DNA of 64,000 nt from Agromyces protaetiae (GTDB lineage: Bacteria; Actinomycetota; Actinomycetes; Actinomycetales; Microbacteriaceae): positions 744,001-808,000 of the forward strand of contig NZ_CP133018.1 in NCBI RefSeq assembly GCF_030866785.1, read 5' to 3'. The notes beneath the pieces are model-generated. The model was not told the DNA's origin. It made no database searches and saw only the letters and a list, made by a program, of their open reading frames with translations. The stretch's first letter is position 1; each line of letters begins with the position of its first letter. Made by a program: the position numbers and the translations under genes. Shown in pieces: positions 1 through 8,610 of the stretch.

Positions 1-691
1 TGGCCTCGTCCACCGTGAAATCGTAGGTCGGGTCGGTGTGCCCCGCGTACGCGATCGAGATCGTGCCGTCGGCGTTCGTCGTGACGCCGGTCACGATGCC
101 CGTATGGTCGCGGTCGCCTGAGTTGTCCCAGTCGAACTGCACGATGTCGCCGACCTTCACCTGGTCGCGCTGGTCGTCGGTGAGCGCGGTCGCCCGCTCG
201 GGATGCGCTTCCAGGTAGTCGCGGAAGGCGGTCGAGCTGATCCACGGCGACGCGTGCGCGTACGGGTCGCCGCCCGGCTCGTACCACCACTCGTCGTCGG
301 GCTGCCAGCCGCGTTCGAGCAGCGACTGGCTCGCGAAGTTCACACAGTCGCTCGCCTCGAGGAACCCGAACTCCTCGTTCGACGTCGACTGCCAGTTCGC
401 CTCGACGTACGCGAGCTGTGCGGCGACCGCGGGCGAGAGCGCCGACAAGTCGGTGCCCGCCGCCGCCGACGCCTGCTCATCGGGCTCGGCCTCGGGCCCC
501 GGCTCCGCCGCGGAGATCGACGTGTCGGCCGCGGTGTCGGCAGTGCGGTGGTCCGCCCCGCCCGCCGCGATCGCGACGCTCACCCCGACGACGCCGACGA
601 GCAGGGCGGCCCCGGCACCGAGTGCGATGAGCCGGCGACGGATGAGCAGGGGTGTTTCGCGGTGCTTCGACATCTCCGGCCACCGTTTCAT
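1..691 (-). CDS. Exported amidase-domain (Amidase_6-like) protein, partial
   Basis: Reading the minus strand from an ATG at 691 gives about 230 residues that run off the left edge, so the C-terminus is missing. A basic start (residues 1-17) is followed by a hydrophobic segment (about 18-36) and an acidic Ala-rich linker, as in an exported protein. The folded part contains DCVNFASQSLLERGW, a tryptophan-rich stretch with DDEWWYEPGG, and VGDIVQFDWDNSGDRDHTGI. These are the Cys and His regions of the Amidase_6 (NlpC/P60-like) domain, so Cys of DCVNF is the likely nucleophile and the His of DHTGI its partner. Role is inferred as cell-wall-associated hydrolysis; the substrate is unknown. A second ATG at 673 is an alternative start. 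It is divergent from the response regulator at 937, with a palindrome in between. Confidence 0.75.
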   Translation of the reverse strand, partial: MKRWPEMSKHRETPLLIRRRLIALGAGAALLVGVVGVSVAIAAGGADHRTADTAADTSISAAEPGPEAEPDEQASAAAGTDLSALSPAVAAQLAYVEANWQSTSNEEFGFLEASDCVNFASQSLLERGWQPDDEWWYEPGGDPYAHASPWISSTAFRDYLEAHPERATALTDDQRDQVKVGDIVQFDWDNSGDRDHTGIVTGVTTNADGTISIAYAGHTDPTYDFTVDEA

Positions 692-766
692 GCGCACATA
701 TGTAAATCCCGAGTGCCAAGGTGCCTCGTCGGGCGGGAAGGATCGCTTGCCAGATGCCGAATGCCC

Positions 767-804
767 TATGCCAGTTCCGCCTCACGTGAGGGGGAACTGG
801 CATA
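767..804. repeat. 38-bp near-perfect palindrome in a divergent intergenic region
   Basis: The arms TATGCCAGTTCCGCCTCAC and GTGAGGGGGAACTGGCATA are inverted copies with one mismatched pair and no loop. The site lies between the divergent amidase-domain gene and the response regulator gene, so a terminator role is unlikely. A regulator binding site or a palindromic repeat unit is more plausible. No homologous copy was found elsewhere in the window. Confidence 0.6.
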
Positions 805-936
805 CGGATTCTCGACCGCGCTCCTCTTCCTCGGCGCGCGGGGCGCCCAGGCTCCTCGACGGGCATGGACCAGGGGCTCAGACTCGTGACAGCAAGCCCA
901 TAGGAATCGCATAGATACGTGCGGATACTTAGGAGC

Positions 937-1683
937 ATGAGCACCGAGCAGGCGACCCAGCGCATCCCTCAGCTGCACAAGCCCGACGGGTCGATGGTCC
1001 GTCTGCTCGTGGTCGACGACGAGGCATCCCTCGCCGACCTGCTGAAGATGGCGTTCCGCTACGAGGGCTGGGACGTGCGCACCGCGGGCGACGGCCTCGC
1101 GGCCGTGAAGGCCGCGCGCGAGTTCCGCCCCGACGCGATCGTGCTCGACATCATGCTGCCCGACATCGACGGCCTCGAGGTGCTGCAGCGCGTCCGCGCC
1201 GACGGCACCGAGACGCCCGTGCTCTTCCTCACGGCGAAGGACTCGCTCGACGACCGCATCGCGGGTCTCACCGCCGGCGGCGACGACTACGTCACCAAGC
1301 CGTTCAGCCTCGAAGAGGTCGTCGCGCGCGTGCGCGGACTCATCCGTCGCTCCACGCTCACGCTCGCGCAGCAGCGCGACCCGGTCCTGCGCGTCGGCGA
1401 CCTGACCCTCGACGAGGACTCCTACGAGGTCGAGCGCGACGGCACGCCCATCGAGCTCACGGCGACCGAGTTCGAGCTGCTGCGCTTCCTCATGCGCAAC
1501 CCGCGCCGTGTGCTGTCGAAGGCGCAGATCCTCGACCGGGTGTGGTCGTACGACTTCGGCGGCAAGGAGTCCGTCGTCGAGCTCTACATCTCGTACCTGC
1601 GCAAGAAGATCGACCAGGGTCGCACGCCCATGATCCACACGGTCCGCGGCGCAGGCTACATGCTGAAGGCGGCGAACGGATGA
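937..1683 (+). CDS. OmpR/PhoB-family response regulator (TcrX/TrcR-like)
   Basis: A receiver domain with acidic residues in VVDDEAS, the phospho-acceptor Asp at about residue 71 (VLDIMLPD) and Lys in YVTKPF is followed by a winged-helix output domain with LTATEFELLRFLM and a VRGAGYML end. It should be phosphorylated by the kinase that starts at its stop codon (ATGA overlap at 1680) and regulate transcription. The ATG at 937 follows AGGAG very closely; a GTG at 919 and an ATG at 994 are alternatives, and the conserved domain starts at the latter. The regulon and signal cannot be read from the sequence. Confidence 0.9.
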   Translation: MSTEQATQRIPQLHKPDGSMVRLLVVDDEASLADLLKMAFRYEGWDVRTAGDGLAAVKAAREFRPDAIVLDIMLPDIDGLEVLQRVRADGTETPVLFLTAKDSLDDRIAGLTAGGDDYVTKPFSLEEVVARVRGLIRRSTLTLAQQRDPVLRVGDLTLDEDSYEVERDGTPIELTATEFELLRFLMRNPRRVLSKAQILDRVWSYDFGGKESVVELYISYLRKKIDQGRTPMIHTVRGAGYMLKAANG

Positions 1684-3269
1684 CCCATCCGGGCGAGCCC
1701 GGGTACGCCGCGGCCTCGCGCGCGGCGCACGCGCGCGAGCAGGCGGACGCAGCGGTCGGGGCGGATGCCTCGGGTCGGACGCACGCCTCGGGGTTGGGCG
1801 CCGTGCTCGAGCGCACCCCGTTCGCGCGCGGGCCGTGGACGATCCGGCGCCGTCTGCTCGTGCTCATCGCGGGTCTGCTCGTCGCCATGAGCGTCGCGGT
1901 GGGCGTCGCGACCGTGCTGCTCTTCCACGCCTCGTCGGTGGCCCGGCTCGACGCGAGCCTGCGGGCGGCGTCGTCGCGGGCCGACACGGCGGCCGGTACC
2001 GGGTTCCCGGCCGACGCGCTCGCCACCGTGCAGGGGTTCCTCGGCGTGCCGGGCCAGCCCGAGGGCACGCTCGGGGGCCTGGTCCGGGGTGCCGCCTCGA
2101 CGGCGGCGTACATCGACGACGGCCAGATCATCGAGGCCGGTCCGGCGGCGACCGCCGCGCTCGCCGCGGTCTCGCCCGACGGCACGCCGCACACCATCCG
2201 GGCCGGCGCGCTGGGGGAGTACCGCGCGCTCGCCGTGGAGTCGGAGCCTGGCGTGCGGGTCGTGCTCGCCCTGCCGTTGGCCGACGTGAGCGCGCAGACC
2301 GCGCAGCTCACCGTCACGGTCGTGCTGGTCGCCGCGGGCGGCCTGCTCATCGCGCTCGGCGCGGGCTCGCTCGTCGTGCGCCGGTCGCTCGAGCCGCTCG
2401 AGCGGGTCACCGCGACCGCGCAGGCGGTGTCGGAACTCCCGCTCGAACGCGGTGACGTCGACCTCGACGAGCGCGTGCCGGTCGACGAACCGGGCACCGA
2501 GGTCGGCCGCCTCGGCACGGCGTTCAACCGCATGCTCGGCCACGTGGCATCCGCACTCTCAGCCCGTGAGGAGTCGGAACGCAAGGTGCGCCGGTTCGTG
2601 GCCGACGCGTCGCACGAGCTGCGCACGCCGCTCGCGTCGATCCGCGGCTACGCGGAGCTCACTCGCCTGCACGGCGGCTCACTGCCCGAGGACGTGCTGC
2701 ACGCGATCGGCCGCATCGAGTCCGAGTCGGTGCGCATGACCGAGCTCGTCGAGGACCTGCTGCTGCTCGCGCGCCTCGACGAGGGCCGCGAGCTCGTCGC
2801 CGGCGAGGTCGAGCTCGGCCCGATCGTCGCCGACGCGGTCGCCGACGCGCAGGTCGCGGGCCCCGACCACGAGTGGACGGTCGAGCTGCCCGACGCGCCG
2901 GTCGTCGTGCCCGGCGACGAGGCGCGTCTGCGCCAGGTGCTCGGCAACCTGCTCACGAACGCGCGCGTGCACACCCCCGAGGGCACCTCGGTCGTCGCGA
3001 CCCTGACGACGGATGCCTCGTCGGCCGTGATCACCGTCGCCGATGACGGCCCGGGCATCGACCCGGACCTGCGCGACACCCTGTTCGAGCGCTTCGCGCG
3101 CGGCGACAGCTCGCGCTCGCGTCGTGCAGGAAGCACGGGGCTCGGGCTCGCCATCGTGCGCGCGGTGGCCGAGGCGCACCACGGCGAGGTGTCCGTGGAC
3201 ACCGAGCCCGGGCGCACGGTGTTCACGGTGCGGCTGCCGCTCGCGGCGGGGGCGGCTCGGCGCGACTGA
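1680..3269 (+). CDS. HAMP-containing sensor histidine kinase
   Basis: The ATG overlaps the response regulator stop (ATGA), so the two are co-translated. The 529-residue protein has an Ala-rich cytoplasmic start, a membrane helix at about 59-82, an extracytoplasmic sensor region, a second helix near 205-230, HAMP, and a HisKA dimerisation helix with the phospho-His at about 312 (DASHELRTPLAS). The ATP-binding domain has its N box (NLLTNARVHT), G1 box (DDGPGID) and G2 box (GSTGLGLAI). The architecture is that of TcrY/MprB-type membrane kinases. The sensor loop has no recognisable domain, so the stimulus is unknown. Confidence 0.92.
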   Translation: MTHPGEPGYAAASRAAHAREQADAAVGADASGRTHASGLGAVLERTPFARGPWTIRRRLLVLIAGLLVAMSVAVGVATVLLFHASSVARLDASLRAASSRADTAAGTGFPADALATVQGFLGVPGQPEGTLGGLVRGAASTAAYIDDGQIIEAGPAATAALAAVSPDGTPHTIRAGALGEYRALAVESEPGVRVVLALPLADVSAQTAQLTVTVVLVAAGGLLIALGAGSLVVRRSLEPLERVTATAQAVSELPLERGDVDLDERVPVDEPGTEVGRLGTAFNRMLGHVASALSAREESERKVRRFVADASHELRTPLASIRGYAELTRLHGGSLPEDVLHAIGRIESESVRMTELVEDLLLLARLDEGRELVAGEVELGPIVADAVADAQVAGPDHEWTVELPDAPVVVPGDEARLRQVLGNLLTNARVHTPEGTSVVATLTTDASSAVITVADDGPGIDPDLRDTLFERFARGDSSRSRRAGSTGLGLAIVRAVAEAHHGEVSVDTEPGRTVFTVRLPLAAGAARRD

Positions 3270-3395
3270 CGGGTGGGGAGCCTTCCATGATCTCCACCTC
3301 CGAGGAATCGACGAGAAGGTGATGCACCTATGTCGTCGCCGTAACGGGCGGGAAATGCGTGGTTACGATCCGGAAATGCCCTCCTGATTGAGTCC

Positions 3396-3419
3396 ACTCG
3401 GGCGTACCGACGCCCGAGT
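3396..3419. terminator. Hairpin between kinase gene and serine hydrolase gene
   Basis: ACTCGGGCGT and ACGCCCGAGT form a perfect 10-bp stem with the loop ACCG, 127 bp after the kinase stop and 41 bp before the next start. There is no T-run, so it is either a weak terminator for the two-component operon or a 5'-UTR structure of the downstream gene. Confidence 0.45.
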
Positions 3420-3459
3420 CGACTGTCACGGCCTCGGCGCCGCAGAAGGGACGTCCCGA

Positions 3460-5514
3460 ATGCCCCCAGGAATCCGCTCCGTCAAGCGAGCCCGCGTCGT
3501 CCGAGCGATATCGGGGGTGGCCGGCGTCGCGCTGGCCGCCTCGACGGTGTTCGTGGCGGCCGCTCCGGCGCACGCCGCCCTGCCGGAGGCCGCTTGGGAC
3601 GACCTCGAGACTCGACTCGACACGCTCATCGGCGAGGCCGAGGCCGATGGCGTGCGGATGGCCGTCACGGTCGAAGACCTGAGCGGGACGTACGGCGGCG
3701 AGGTGCTCTCGACCGGGAGCCAGGAGCCGTACAAGGCGGCGAGCATCATCAAGCTGCCGCTGCTCGCGCTGCTCATGGACGAGGCCGACGCCGGCACGCT
3801 GAGCCTCGACGAGCTGATCACCATCCCCGCAGGCGACCCGAATATCGTCGGCGGTTCCGGCACGCTCCGGAATCGTGAGTTCCCGCTCGACATCAGCGTG
3901 CGCGAGCTCATGGAGCTCATGGTCCAGGTGAGCGACAACACGGCGACGAACGTGCTCATCGATCGGGCGGGCGGGTTCGACGCCGTGAACGCCTACATGG
4001 CAGGTCTCGGGTTCGAGACGCTCTGGCTCGGACGCAAGATGATCCACCCCGCGACACCGCCGCTCGGCGAGAACTGGATCAACGCCGACGAGGTGACCCA
4101 GCTGATCAGCATGCTGTACCGCCATGAGATCCTGAGCGCGTCGTCGAGCGAGCACATCATCGACCTCATGAAAGGTCAGTTGGTCGACACCAAGTTCGGT
4201 GCGGTCATCCCGCGTGAGCACCTCGGCAACAAGACCGGGGAGCTCGCCGACGTGTCGCACGACAGCGGCACCATCTTCCTCGACGGACGCGAAGTGTCGC
4301 TCACCGCGACGACCGAGTTCAGCTCGAGCCGCCCGCGTGCGGAGGTCGACCTGTACGTGCAGCAGGCCGCGACGATCGTCTACGAGTTCCTGCAGGAGCC
4401 GGTCGACGCGCCGATCCCCGACCCGACCATCCCCGTGTCGGACGAGTGGCCCGAGCTCGCCTCAGTCGTGCAGCCGATCCTCGACGAGGCATCCGTCGCG
4501 GGCGTCGACCTCGGCGTCGCGGTGTCGGACCTCACCGGCTACTACGACGAGCGCTCGCTGTACCTCGGCAAGCTCGACCGGTACACCACGGCGAGCACGA
4601 TCAAGATGGCGCTCGCGGCGACCGTCATGCACCAGGTGCAGTCCGGCGCGCTGAGCCTCGACGACATCTACACGATCACCGAGGCGGAGCGCTACGGCGG
4701 GTCGGGCGTGCTGCTGAACAACCCCTTCCCGCAGGACGTGAGCGTCGGCACGATGCTCGACCTCATGATCACCGTCAGCGACAACACCGCGACGAACAAG
4801 CTCGTCGACGTGGTCGGTGGCTTCGACCCGATCAACGCGCTGACCCGGTCGGCCGGCATCGGCCAGGGCGACCTGCACTTCGGCCGCAAGATGTTCGGCC
4901 CGATCGTGCCCGTCTACGGCGACATCTGGCTGACGCCGTACGGCATCGACCAGCTCATGACCCTGTTCTACGACCTCGCGGAGGGCGACCTCGTGCGCCC
5001 CGACCTGCTGACCGCGGAGTCGGCGCAGACGATCGTCGACCTCATGCTGCAGCAGGAGGTGAAGACGAAGCTCGGAGCGACGATCCCCGCCGAGGTGCTC
5101 GCACACAAGACCGGTGAGAACGCCGACGTCAGCCACGACATCGGCCTGCTCCTCGTGCCAGGCCAAGAGCTCACGCTCTCGGTGTTCTCGACCCGGCAGA
5201 CCGGCTTCACGGGCGACGTGCAGGCGACCGCGAACCCGTACCTGCAGCGCATCGGCGCGGCCGTGTACGCGTACGTGCTCGAGACGGCGCCCGAGGAGGG
5301 GCCCGGCGGTGGCGACGGGACCGGCGGCGGGCTGCCGGGCACGGGTGACCCCGACGCCGGCACCGACCCGTCCGCAACTGCGCGCCCCGATGCCGCACTC
5401 GCGGCGACCGGTGCACCGGTCGAAAGCTGGCTCGGCGTAGCGGGGCTCGTCATCGCGATGGGACTCGGCGTACTCCTGCTGACCCGCCTCCGGCGGCCCG
5501 CAACGGGTCGCTGA
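3460..5514 (+). CDS. Wall-anchored protein with two class A beta-lactamase-like serine hydrolase domains
   Basis: The start at 3460 has GAAGGGA upstream and opens a signal peptide ending near APAHA. Two complete DD-peptidase/beta-lactamase-type domains follow. Domain 1 has SIIK (Ser95, Lys98), SDN (158-160) and KTG (258-260). Domain 2 has STIK (Ser379, Lys382), SDN (440-442) and KTG (550-552). Each retains the acylating Ser, general-base Lys and KTG triad. A Gly/Pro/Asp-rich linker leads to LAATG (647-651), a hydrophobic helix and an Arg-containing tail, which is a LAXTG signal of the type recognised by class E sortases. It is therefore probably covalently wall-linked. It may hydrolyse beta-lactams or act on peptidoglycan stems; the sequence does not decide. 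The length of 684 residues is about twice that of a single-domain enzyme. Confidence 0.85.
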   Translation: MPPGIRSVKRARVVRAISGVAGVALAASTVFVAAAPAHAALPEAAWDDLETRLDTLIGEAEADGVRMAVTVEDLSGTYGGEVLSTGSQEPYKAASIIKLPLLALLMDEADAGTLSLDELITIPAGDPNIVGGSGTLRNREFPLDISVRELMELMVQVSDNTATNVLIDRAGGFDAVNAYMAGLGFETLWLGRKMIHPATPPLGENWINADEVTQLISMLYRHEILSASSSEHIIDLMKGQLVDTKFGAVIPREHLGNKTGELADVSHDSGTIFLDGREVSLTATTEFSSSRPRAEVDLYVQQAATIVYEFLQEPVDAPIPDPTIPVSDEWPELASVVQPILDEASVAGVDLGVAVSDLTGYYDERSLYLGKLDRYTTASTIKMALAATVMHQVQSGALSLDDIYTITEAERYGGSGVLLNNPFPQDVSVGTMLDLMITVSDNTATNKLVDVVGGFDPINALTRSAGIGQGDLHFGRKMFGPIVPVYGDIWLTPYGIDQLMTLFYDLAEGDLVRPDLLTAESAQTIVDLMLQQEVKTKLGATIPAEVLAHKTGENADVSHDIGLLLVPGQELTLSVFSTRQTGFTGDVQATANPYLQRIGAAVYAYVLETAPEEGPGGGDGTGGGLPGTGDPDAGTDPSATARPDAALAATGAPVESWLGVAGLVIAMGLGVLLLTRLRRPATGR

Positions 5515-5532
5515 GGTCACCGCTGGTCGAGC

Positions 5533-5659
5533 GGCGCCGGCGAGGAGCGGCGACGCGTGTCGCCGACGCGGGGCGCCGGCGAGGAGCGGCGACGCGTGTC
5601 GAGACCTGGCGAGCGAGTCTCATCGGACTCGCATAGGTCTCGATACGTGCGCTCCTCGC
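5533..5659. repeat. Direct and inverted repeats between convergent genes
   Basis: A 30-bp unit beginning GGCGCCGGCGAGGAGCGG occurs at 5533-5562 and again, identical, at 5572-5601. The end of the second unit plus GAGACCT pairs imperfectly with AGGTCTCGATACGTGCGC at 5635-5659, with a smaller hairpin (GCGAGTC/GACTCGC) in the loop. It lies between convergent genes, so it may act as a bidirectional terminator. Similar GTCGAG...CTCGATACG words occur at 51291-51344 and 57524-57540. Confidence 0.65.
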
Positions 5660-5695
5660 TCGCGCCCAGCTCGGCCAGCGGTGGTTCGTCCACGC

Positions 5696-6100
5696 TCACT
5701 CGCGCGGGATCGCGGCGAGCGCCTCGATCTCGACGAGTGCACCGGGGCGGCCCATCTTCGCGACATACTGCACGGTGATCGCCGTGGGGTGCGGTCCCCA
5801 GACCCGCATCGAGGCTCCGAACCCCTCGTCGACCGACACGGTCGGGTCGAGGTAGACGGCGAGCCGAGTGACGTTCGTCTGGTCGGCGCCGGCCTCGGCG
5901 AGCACCGCGAGCACGTTACGCAGCGCCTGCTCGGTCTGCGCGGCTGCGCCGCCGTCGACGATCGCGCCCGAGACATCCGTGCCGTTCTGGCCGCCCACGA
6001 CCAGCGTGTCGTGATCGCCGCGCACCAGCACCCCTTGGCTGAACGCCGGATTCGTGTGCAGCGAGGCGGGATTGACGTGTGTGATCTCCATGCCACGCAT
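5696..6100 (-). CDS. RidA/YjgF-family protein (enamine/imine deaminase-like)
   Basis: About 134 residues, the usual size for the RidA (YER057c/UK114) family, with a compact YjgF fold: FSQGVLVRGD, GGQNGTDVSG, QTEQALRNVLAVLAEAG, VYLDP and the ending PGALVEIEALAAI. Family members hydrolyse reactive enamine/imine intermediates or have diverged to other small-molecule roles. The Arg in the region before AVYLDP (usually essential for deaminase activity) is not in its canonical place, so activity is uncertain. Starts at 6100 and 6091 are both possible; earlier in-frame codons lie in a C-rich tract and are unlikely. The gene stands alone. Confidence 0.8.
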   Translation of the reverse strand: MRGMEITHVNPASLHTNPAFSQGVLVRGDHDTLVVGGQNGTDVSGAIVDGGAAAQTEQALRNVLAVLAEAGADQTNVTRLAVYLDPTVSVDEGFGASMRVWGPHPTAITVQYVAKMGRPGALVEIEALAAIPRE

Positions 6101-6200
6101 GCTGCCACCGCCCACCCCCGCCCGCACCCCCCGTCCCACCCACGTCCCTCCGCCCGTCCCGCCCCCGCCGCCCGTCCCGCCCCGTCCCCCCGTCTCACCC

Positions 6201-6275
6201 CGCCGAGTGATGACGAAACGCCCCGAACGTGCCGCGATTTCGGCATCACTCGGCGCGTTTCGTCATCACTCGGCG
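6201..6275. repeat. 75-bp three-arm hairpin repeat, copy A
   Basis: Arm 1 (CGCCGAGTGATGACGAAACG, 6201-6220) is an exact 20-bp inverted copy of arm 3 (6256-6275). A middle arm at about 6236-6255 is a near copy of arm 3, so arm 1 could pair with either. C-rich sequence lies to the left (6110-6200) and G-rich sequence to the right (6276-6376), so the structure can extend further. Copies B (10148) and C (22616) have the same length and arm arrangement. This copy lies downstream of the MarR gene. Confidence 0.85.
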
Positions 6276-6297
6276 CAGGTGGGGTGGCCGGGCGGAT

Positions 6298-6376
6298 GGG
6301 GCCGGGCGGGCGGGCCGGCCGGGCGGGCGGGCCGGGCGGGCGGGCCGGGCGGGCGGGGTGGCCGGGCGGATGGGGC
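6298..6376 (+). repeat. G-rich low-complexity tract (GGGCGGGCGGGCC-like)
   Basis: Roughly 80 bp of repeated GGGCCGGGCGGGC lies beside the hairpin repeat, just downstream of the MarR stop. The G-runs could form quadruplex structures on the plus strand, and the C-tract on the other side of the hairpin is complementary. No coding signal. Confidence 0.6.
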
Positions 6377-6380
6377 GGGG

Positions 6381-6839
6381 CTAGGCGTCGGGGGCGTCGG
6401 CGATGAGGCGGAGCATGCCCGCGAATGCGACGAGCTCCTCGGGGGCCCGGTCTTCCAGCACGCGACGCACGCGCGCCTGGTGCCGCTCGCGCACGGCACG
6501 GATCCGCTCGACCGCGACCGGTGTGGGGGCGAGCACCCGCAGCCGGCCGTCGCGCTCGTCGGGGCGGCTCTCGACGAACCCGGCCTCTTCGAGCACGCGC
6601 ACCTGGCGGCTCACGGAGCTCTTGTCCATGTCGAGCAGGTCCGCGAGCACGTGGGCGTTCGTCGCCTCGAGGCGGACGATCGTCGACAGCACCTTGTAGC
6701 CCGCGGGCTGCAGGTCGGGGTGGATCTGCTCGGCCGCCTGCTTCCAGAGCTGGCGCGCGCGGGTGAACACCACACCCAGCTGTTCCTCCACGAGGGCGAT
6801 GGCCTCGTCGACGGCGGGGTCGGCGGTCGCGGCGGTCAT
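6381..6839 (-). CDS. MarR-family transcriptional regulator
   Basis: 152 residues, typical MarR length. The winged helix-turn-helix includes DLLDMDKSSVSRQVRVLEE followed by the wing with SRPDERDGRLRVLAPT, flanked by dimerisation helices. It begins 1 nt after the stop of the DHA2 exporter gene, so the two form an operon. It most likely represses that operon from the GTTGA/TCAAC-containing site upstream of the exporter and is released by a transported drug or phenolic ligand (inference from the family). Confidence 0.9.
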   Translation of the reverse strand: MTAATADPAVDEAIALVEEQLGVVFTRARQLWKQAAEQIHPDLQPAGYKVLSTIVRLEATNAHVLADLLDMDKSSVSRQVRVLEEAGFVESRPDERDGRLRVLAPTPVAVERIRAVRERHQARVRRVLEDRAPEELVAFAGMLRLIADAPDA

Positions 6840-6840
6840 G

Positions 6841-8586
6841 TCAGGGCCGGCCTTCCTTGCGTGAGTGCGCTTCGCGCGGACGCGCTTCGTCGATGACCGG
6901 GACGGTTCCGGTCACGGGCACCGCGACGGTCGCTTCGGATGCCTCGAACAATTCTTCCCCGATCAGCTCTGCTTCCGAAAGCGGGGCGCCCTCGCCGCCG
7001 TCGCCGTCACGCTCGTGCTTCGCCCGCTGCACGGCGTTCAGCGTGCCGAGCTGCACGTTCGGCAGGAAGATCACCGTGATGAGCGTGATCACCGCGAGCG
7101 GCACGGCCGCGAGGAACACCGCGCCCACACCCAGCCCGTAGGCCGACTCGACGACGACCCGGATCTGGTCGGGAAGCTCGTTCACGTGCGGGATGGCCCC
7201 GCCGGCGAGTGCCTTGGCCGCGATGGCCTGCTGCTCGGGCGCGAGCGTCGCGATACCCGACTTGACGTGGTCGGCGACCACGGTGCCGAGGATTGATCCC
7301 ATGACCGCGACGCCGGCCGTGCCGCCGAGGCTGCGGAAGAACGTCACCGCGCTCGTCGCGACGCCCATGGTGCTGACCTGGGTGGTGTTCTGCACGACGA
7401 GCACGAGGTTCTGCATGATCATGCCGACGCCCGCACCGAGCACGAACATGGAGGCGCCGACGTAGAAGAAGTCGGTGTCGTAGTGCAGCTGGGAGAGCAG
7501 CACCGTGCCCGCGATCATGAGCACGGCGCCCGTGATGACGTACGCCTTCCACTTGCCGCGCCGCGAGATCAACGCCCCGATCACGGTCGACGAGATGAGC
7601 ACGCCCGCCATCATCGGGATGGTCAGCAGCCCCGACTCGGTCGGGGTCGCGCCGCGCGCGAGCTGCATGTACTGGCTGAGGAACACGGCCGTGCCGAACA
7701 TGGCCACGCCGACCGAGATGCTCGCGAGCACCGAGAGCGTGAAGGTGCGGTTCTTGAAGAGCGTCAGGGGGATGAGCGGTTCCTTGGACTTCAGCTCGAC
7801 CACGACCGCGATCGCGAGCAGCACGACGCCGCCCACGGCCATGAGCCACGACTCCACCGAGTTCCACTCGAACTGGCTGCCGCCGAGCGACACCCAGATC
7901 AGCAGCAGCGCGACGCCGCTGGAGATGAGCACGATGCCGGCGTAGTCGATCGAGACCTTGCGCTTGGCCGCCTTCGGCAGGTGCAGCGTGCGCTGCAGGA
8001 TGACGAGCGCGACGATCGCGATCGGCAGGCCGATGAAGAAGTTCCAGCGCCAGCCGAAGGCGTCGGTCACGACGCCGCCGAGGAGCGGGCCGCCGACGGT
8101 CGCGATGGCCATGACGGCGCCGAAGAGGCCGGCGTACTTGCCGCGCTCGCGCGGGCTCAGGATGTCGGCCATGACGATCTGGCTGAGCGCGCCGAGGCCG
8201 CCCGCGCCGAGGCCCTGGAACACGCGCATCGTGATGAGCATGCCCGGGTCCTGCGAGAATCCGGCGATCGCCGACGACACCACGAAGATGACCAGCGCGA
8301 GCTGTAGCAGGAACTTCCGGTTGAACAGGTCGGCGAGCTTGCCCCAGATGGGCGTCGAGACGGTCGTCGCGAGCAGCGTCGCGGTGACGACCCAGGTGAA
8401 GGCGCTCTGGTCGCCGCTGAGGTCGGAGATGATGACCGGCAGCGAGCTGCCGACCACGGTGGTGGCGAGCATCGACACGAACATGCCGAGGAGCAGGCCA
8501 GAGAGAGCCGTGAGGACGGCGCGGTGCGTCATGCCGCTCTCGGTGAGCTGCTCACCGGCGGCGGGCTTGGAAGTCTTGCGTGACAT
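6841..8586 (-). CDS. DHA2-family (EmrB/QacA) MFS multidrug exporter
   Basis: A protein of about 581 residues with some 14 hydrophobic segments, the DHA2 pattern. It carries the motif A-like GKLADLFNRKFLLQL between helices 2 and 3 and the motif C-like GPLLGGVVTDAFGWRWNFFI at the end of helix 5, which is characteristic of proton-coupled drug antiporters. A charged C-terminal tail is rich in Glu and Gly. The start at 8586 (MSRKTSKP) is preferred over 8631, because the earlier codons fall in the promoter/operator region. It is the first gene of an operon with the MarR regulator, which fits inducible efflux. Confidence 0.9.
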   Translation of the reverse strand: MSRKTSKPAAGEQLTESGMTHRAVLTALSGLLLGMFVSMLATTVVGSSLPVIISDLSGDQSAFTWVVTATLLATTVSTPIWGKLADLFNRKFLLQLALVIFVVSSAIAGFSQDPGMLITMRVFQGLGAGGLGALSQIVMADILSPRERGKYAGLFGAVMAIATVGGPLLGGVVTDAFGWRWNFFIGLPIAIVALVILQRTLHLPKAAKRKVSIDYAGIVLISSGVALLLIWVSLGGSQFEWNSVESWLMAVGGVVLLAIAVVVELKSKEPLIPLTLFKNRTFTLSVLASISVGVAMFGTAVFLSQYMQLARGATPTESGLLTIPMMAGVLISSTVIGALISRRGKWKAYVITGAVLMIAGTVLLSQLHYDTDFFYVGASMFVLGAGVGMIMQNLVLVVQNTTQVSTMGVATSAVTFFRSLGGTAGVAVMGSILGTVVADHVKSGIATLAPEQQAIAAKALAGGAIPHVNELPDQIRVVVESAYGLGVGAVFLAAVPLAVITLITVIFLPNVQLGTLNAVQRAKHERDGDGGEGAPLSEAELIGEELFEASEATVAVPVTGTVPVIDEARPREAHSRKEGRP

Positions 8587-8610
8587 GCGGTGTGAGATCT
8601 CCAGCACAGA

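Noticed and set aside
6201..6275. CRISPR-like direct repeats
   Set aside because: The two reverse arms are adjacent without spacers, and copies are kilobases apart. No cas gene is present.
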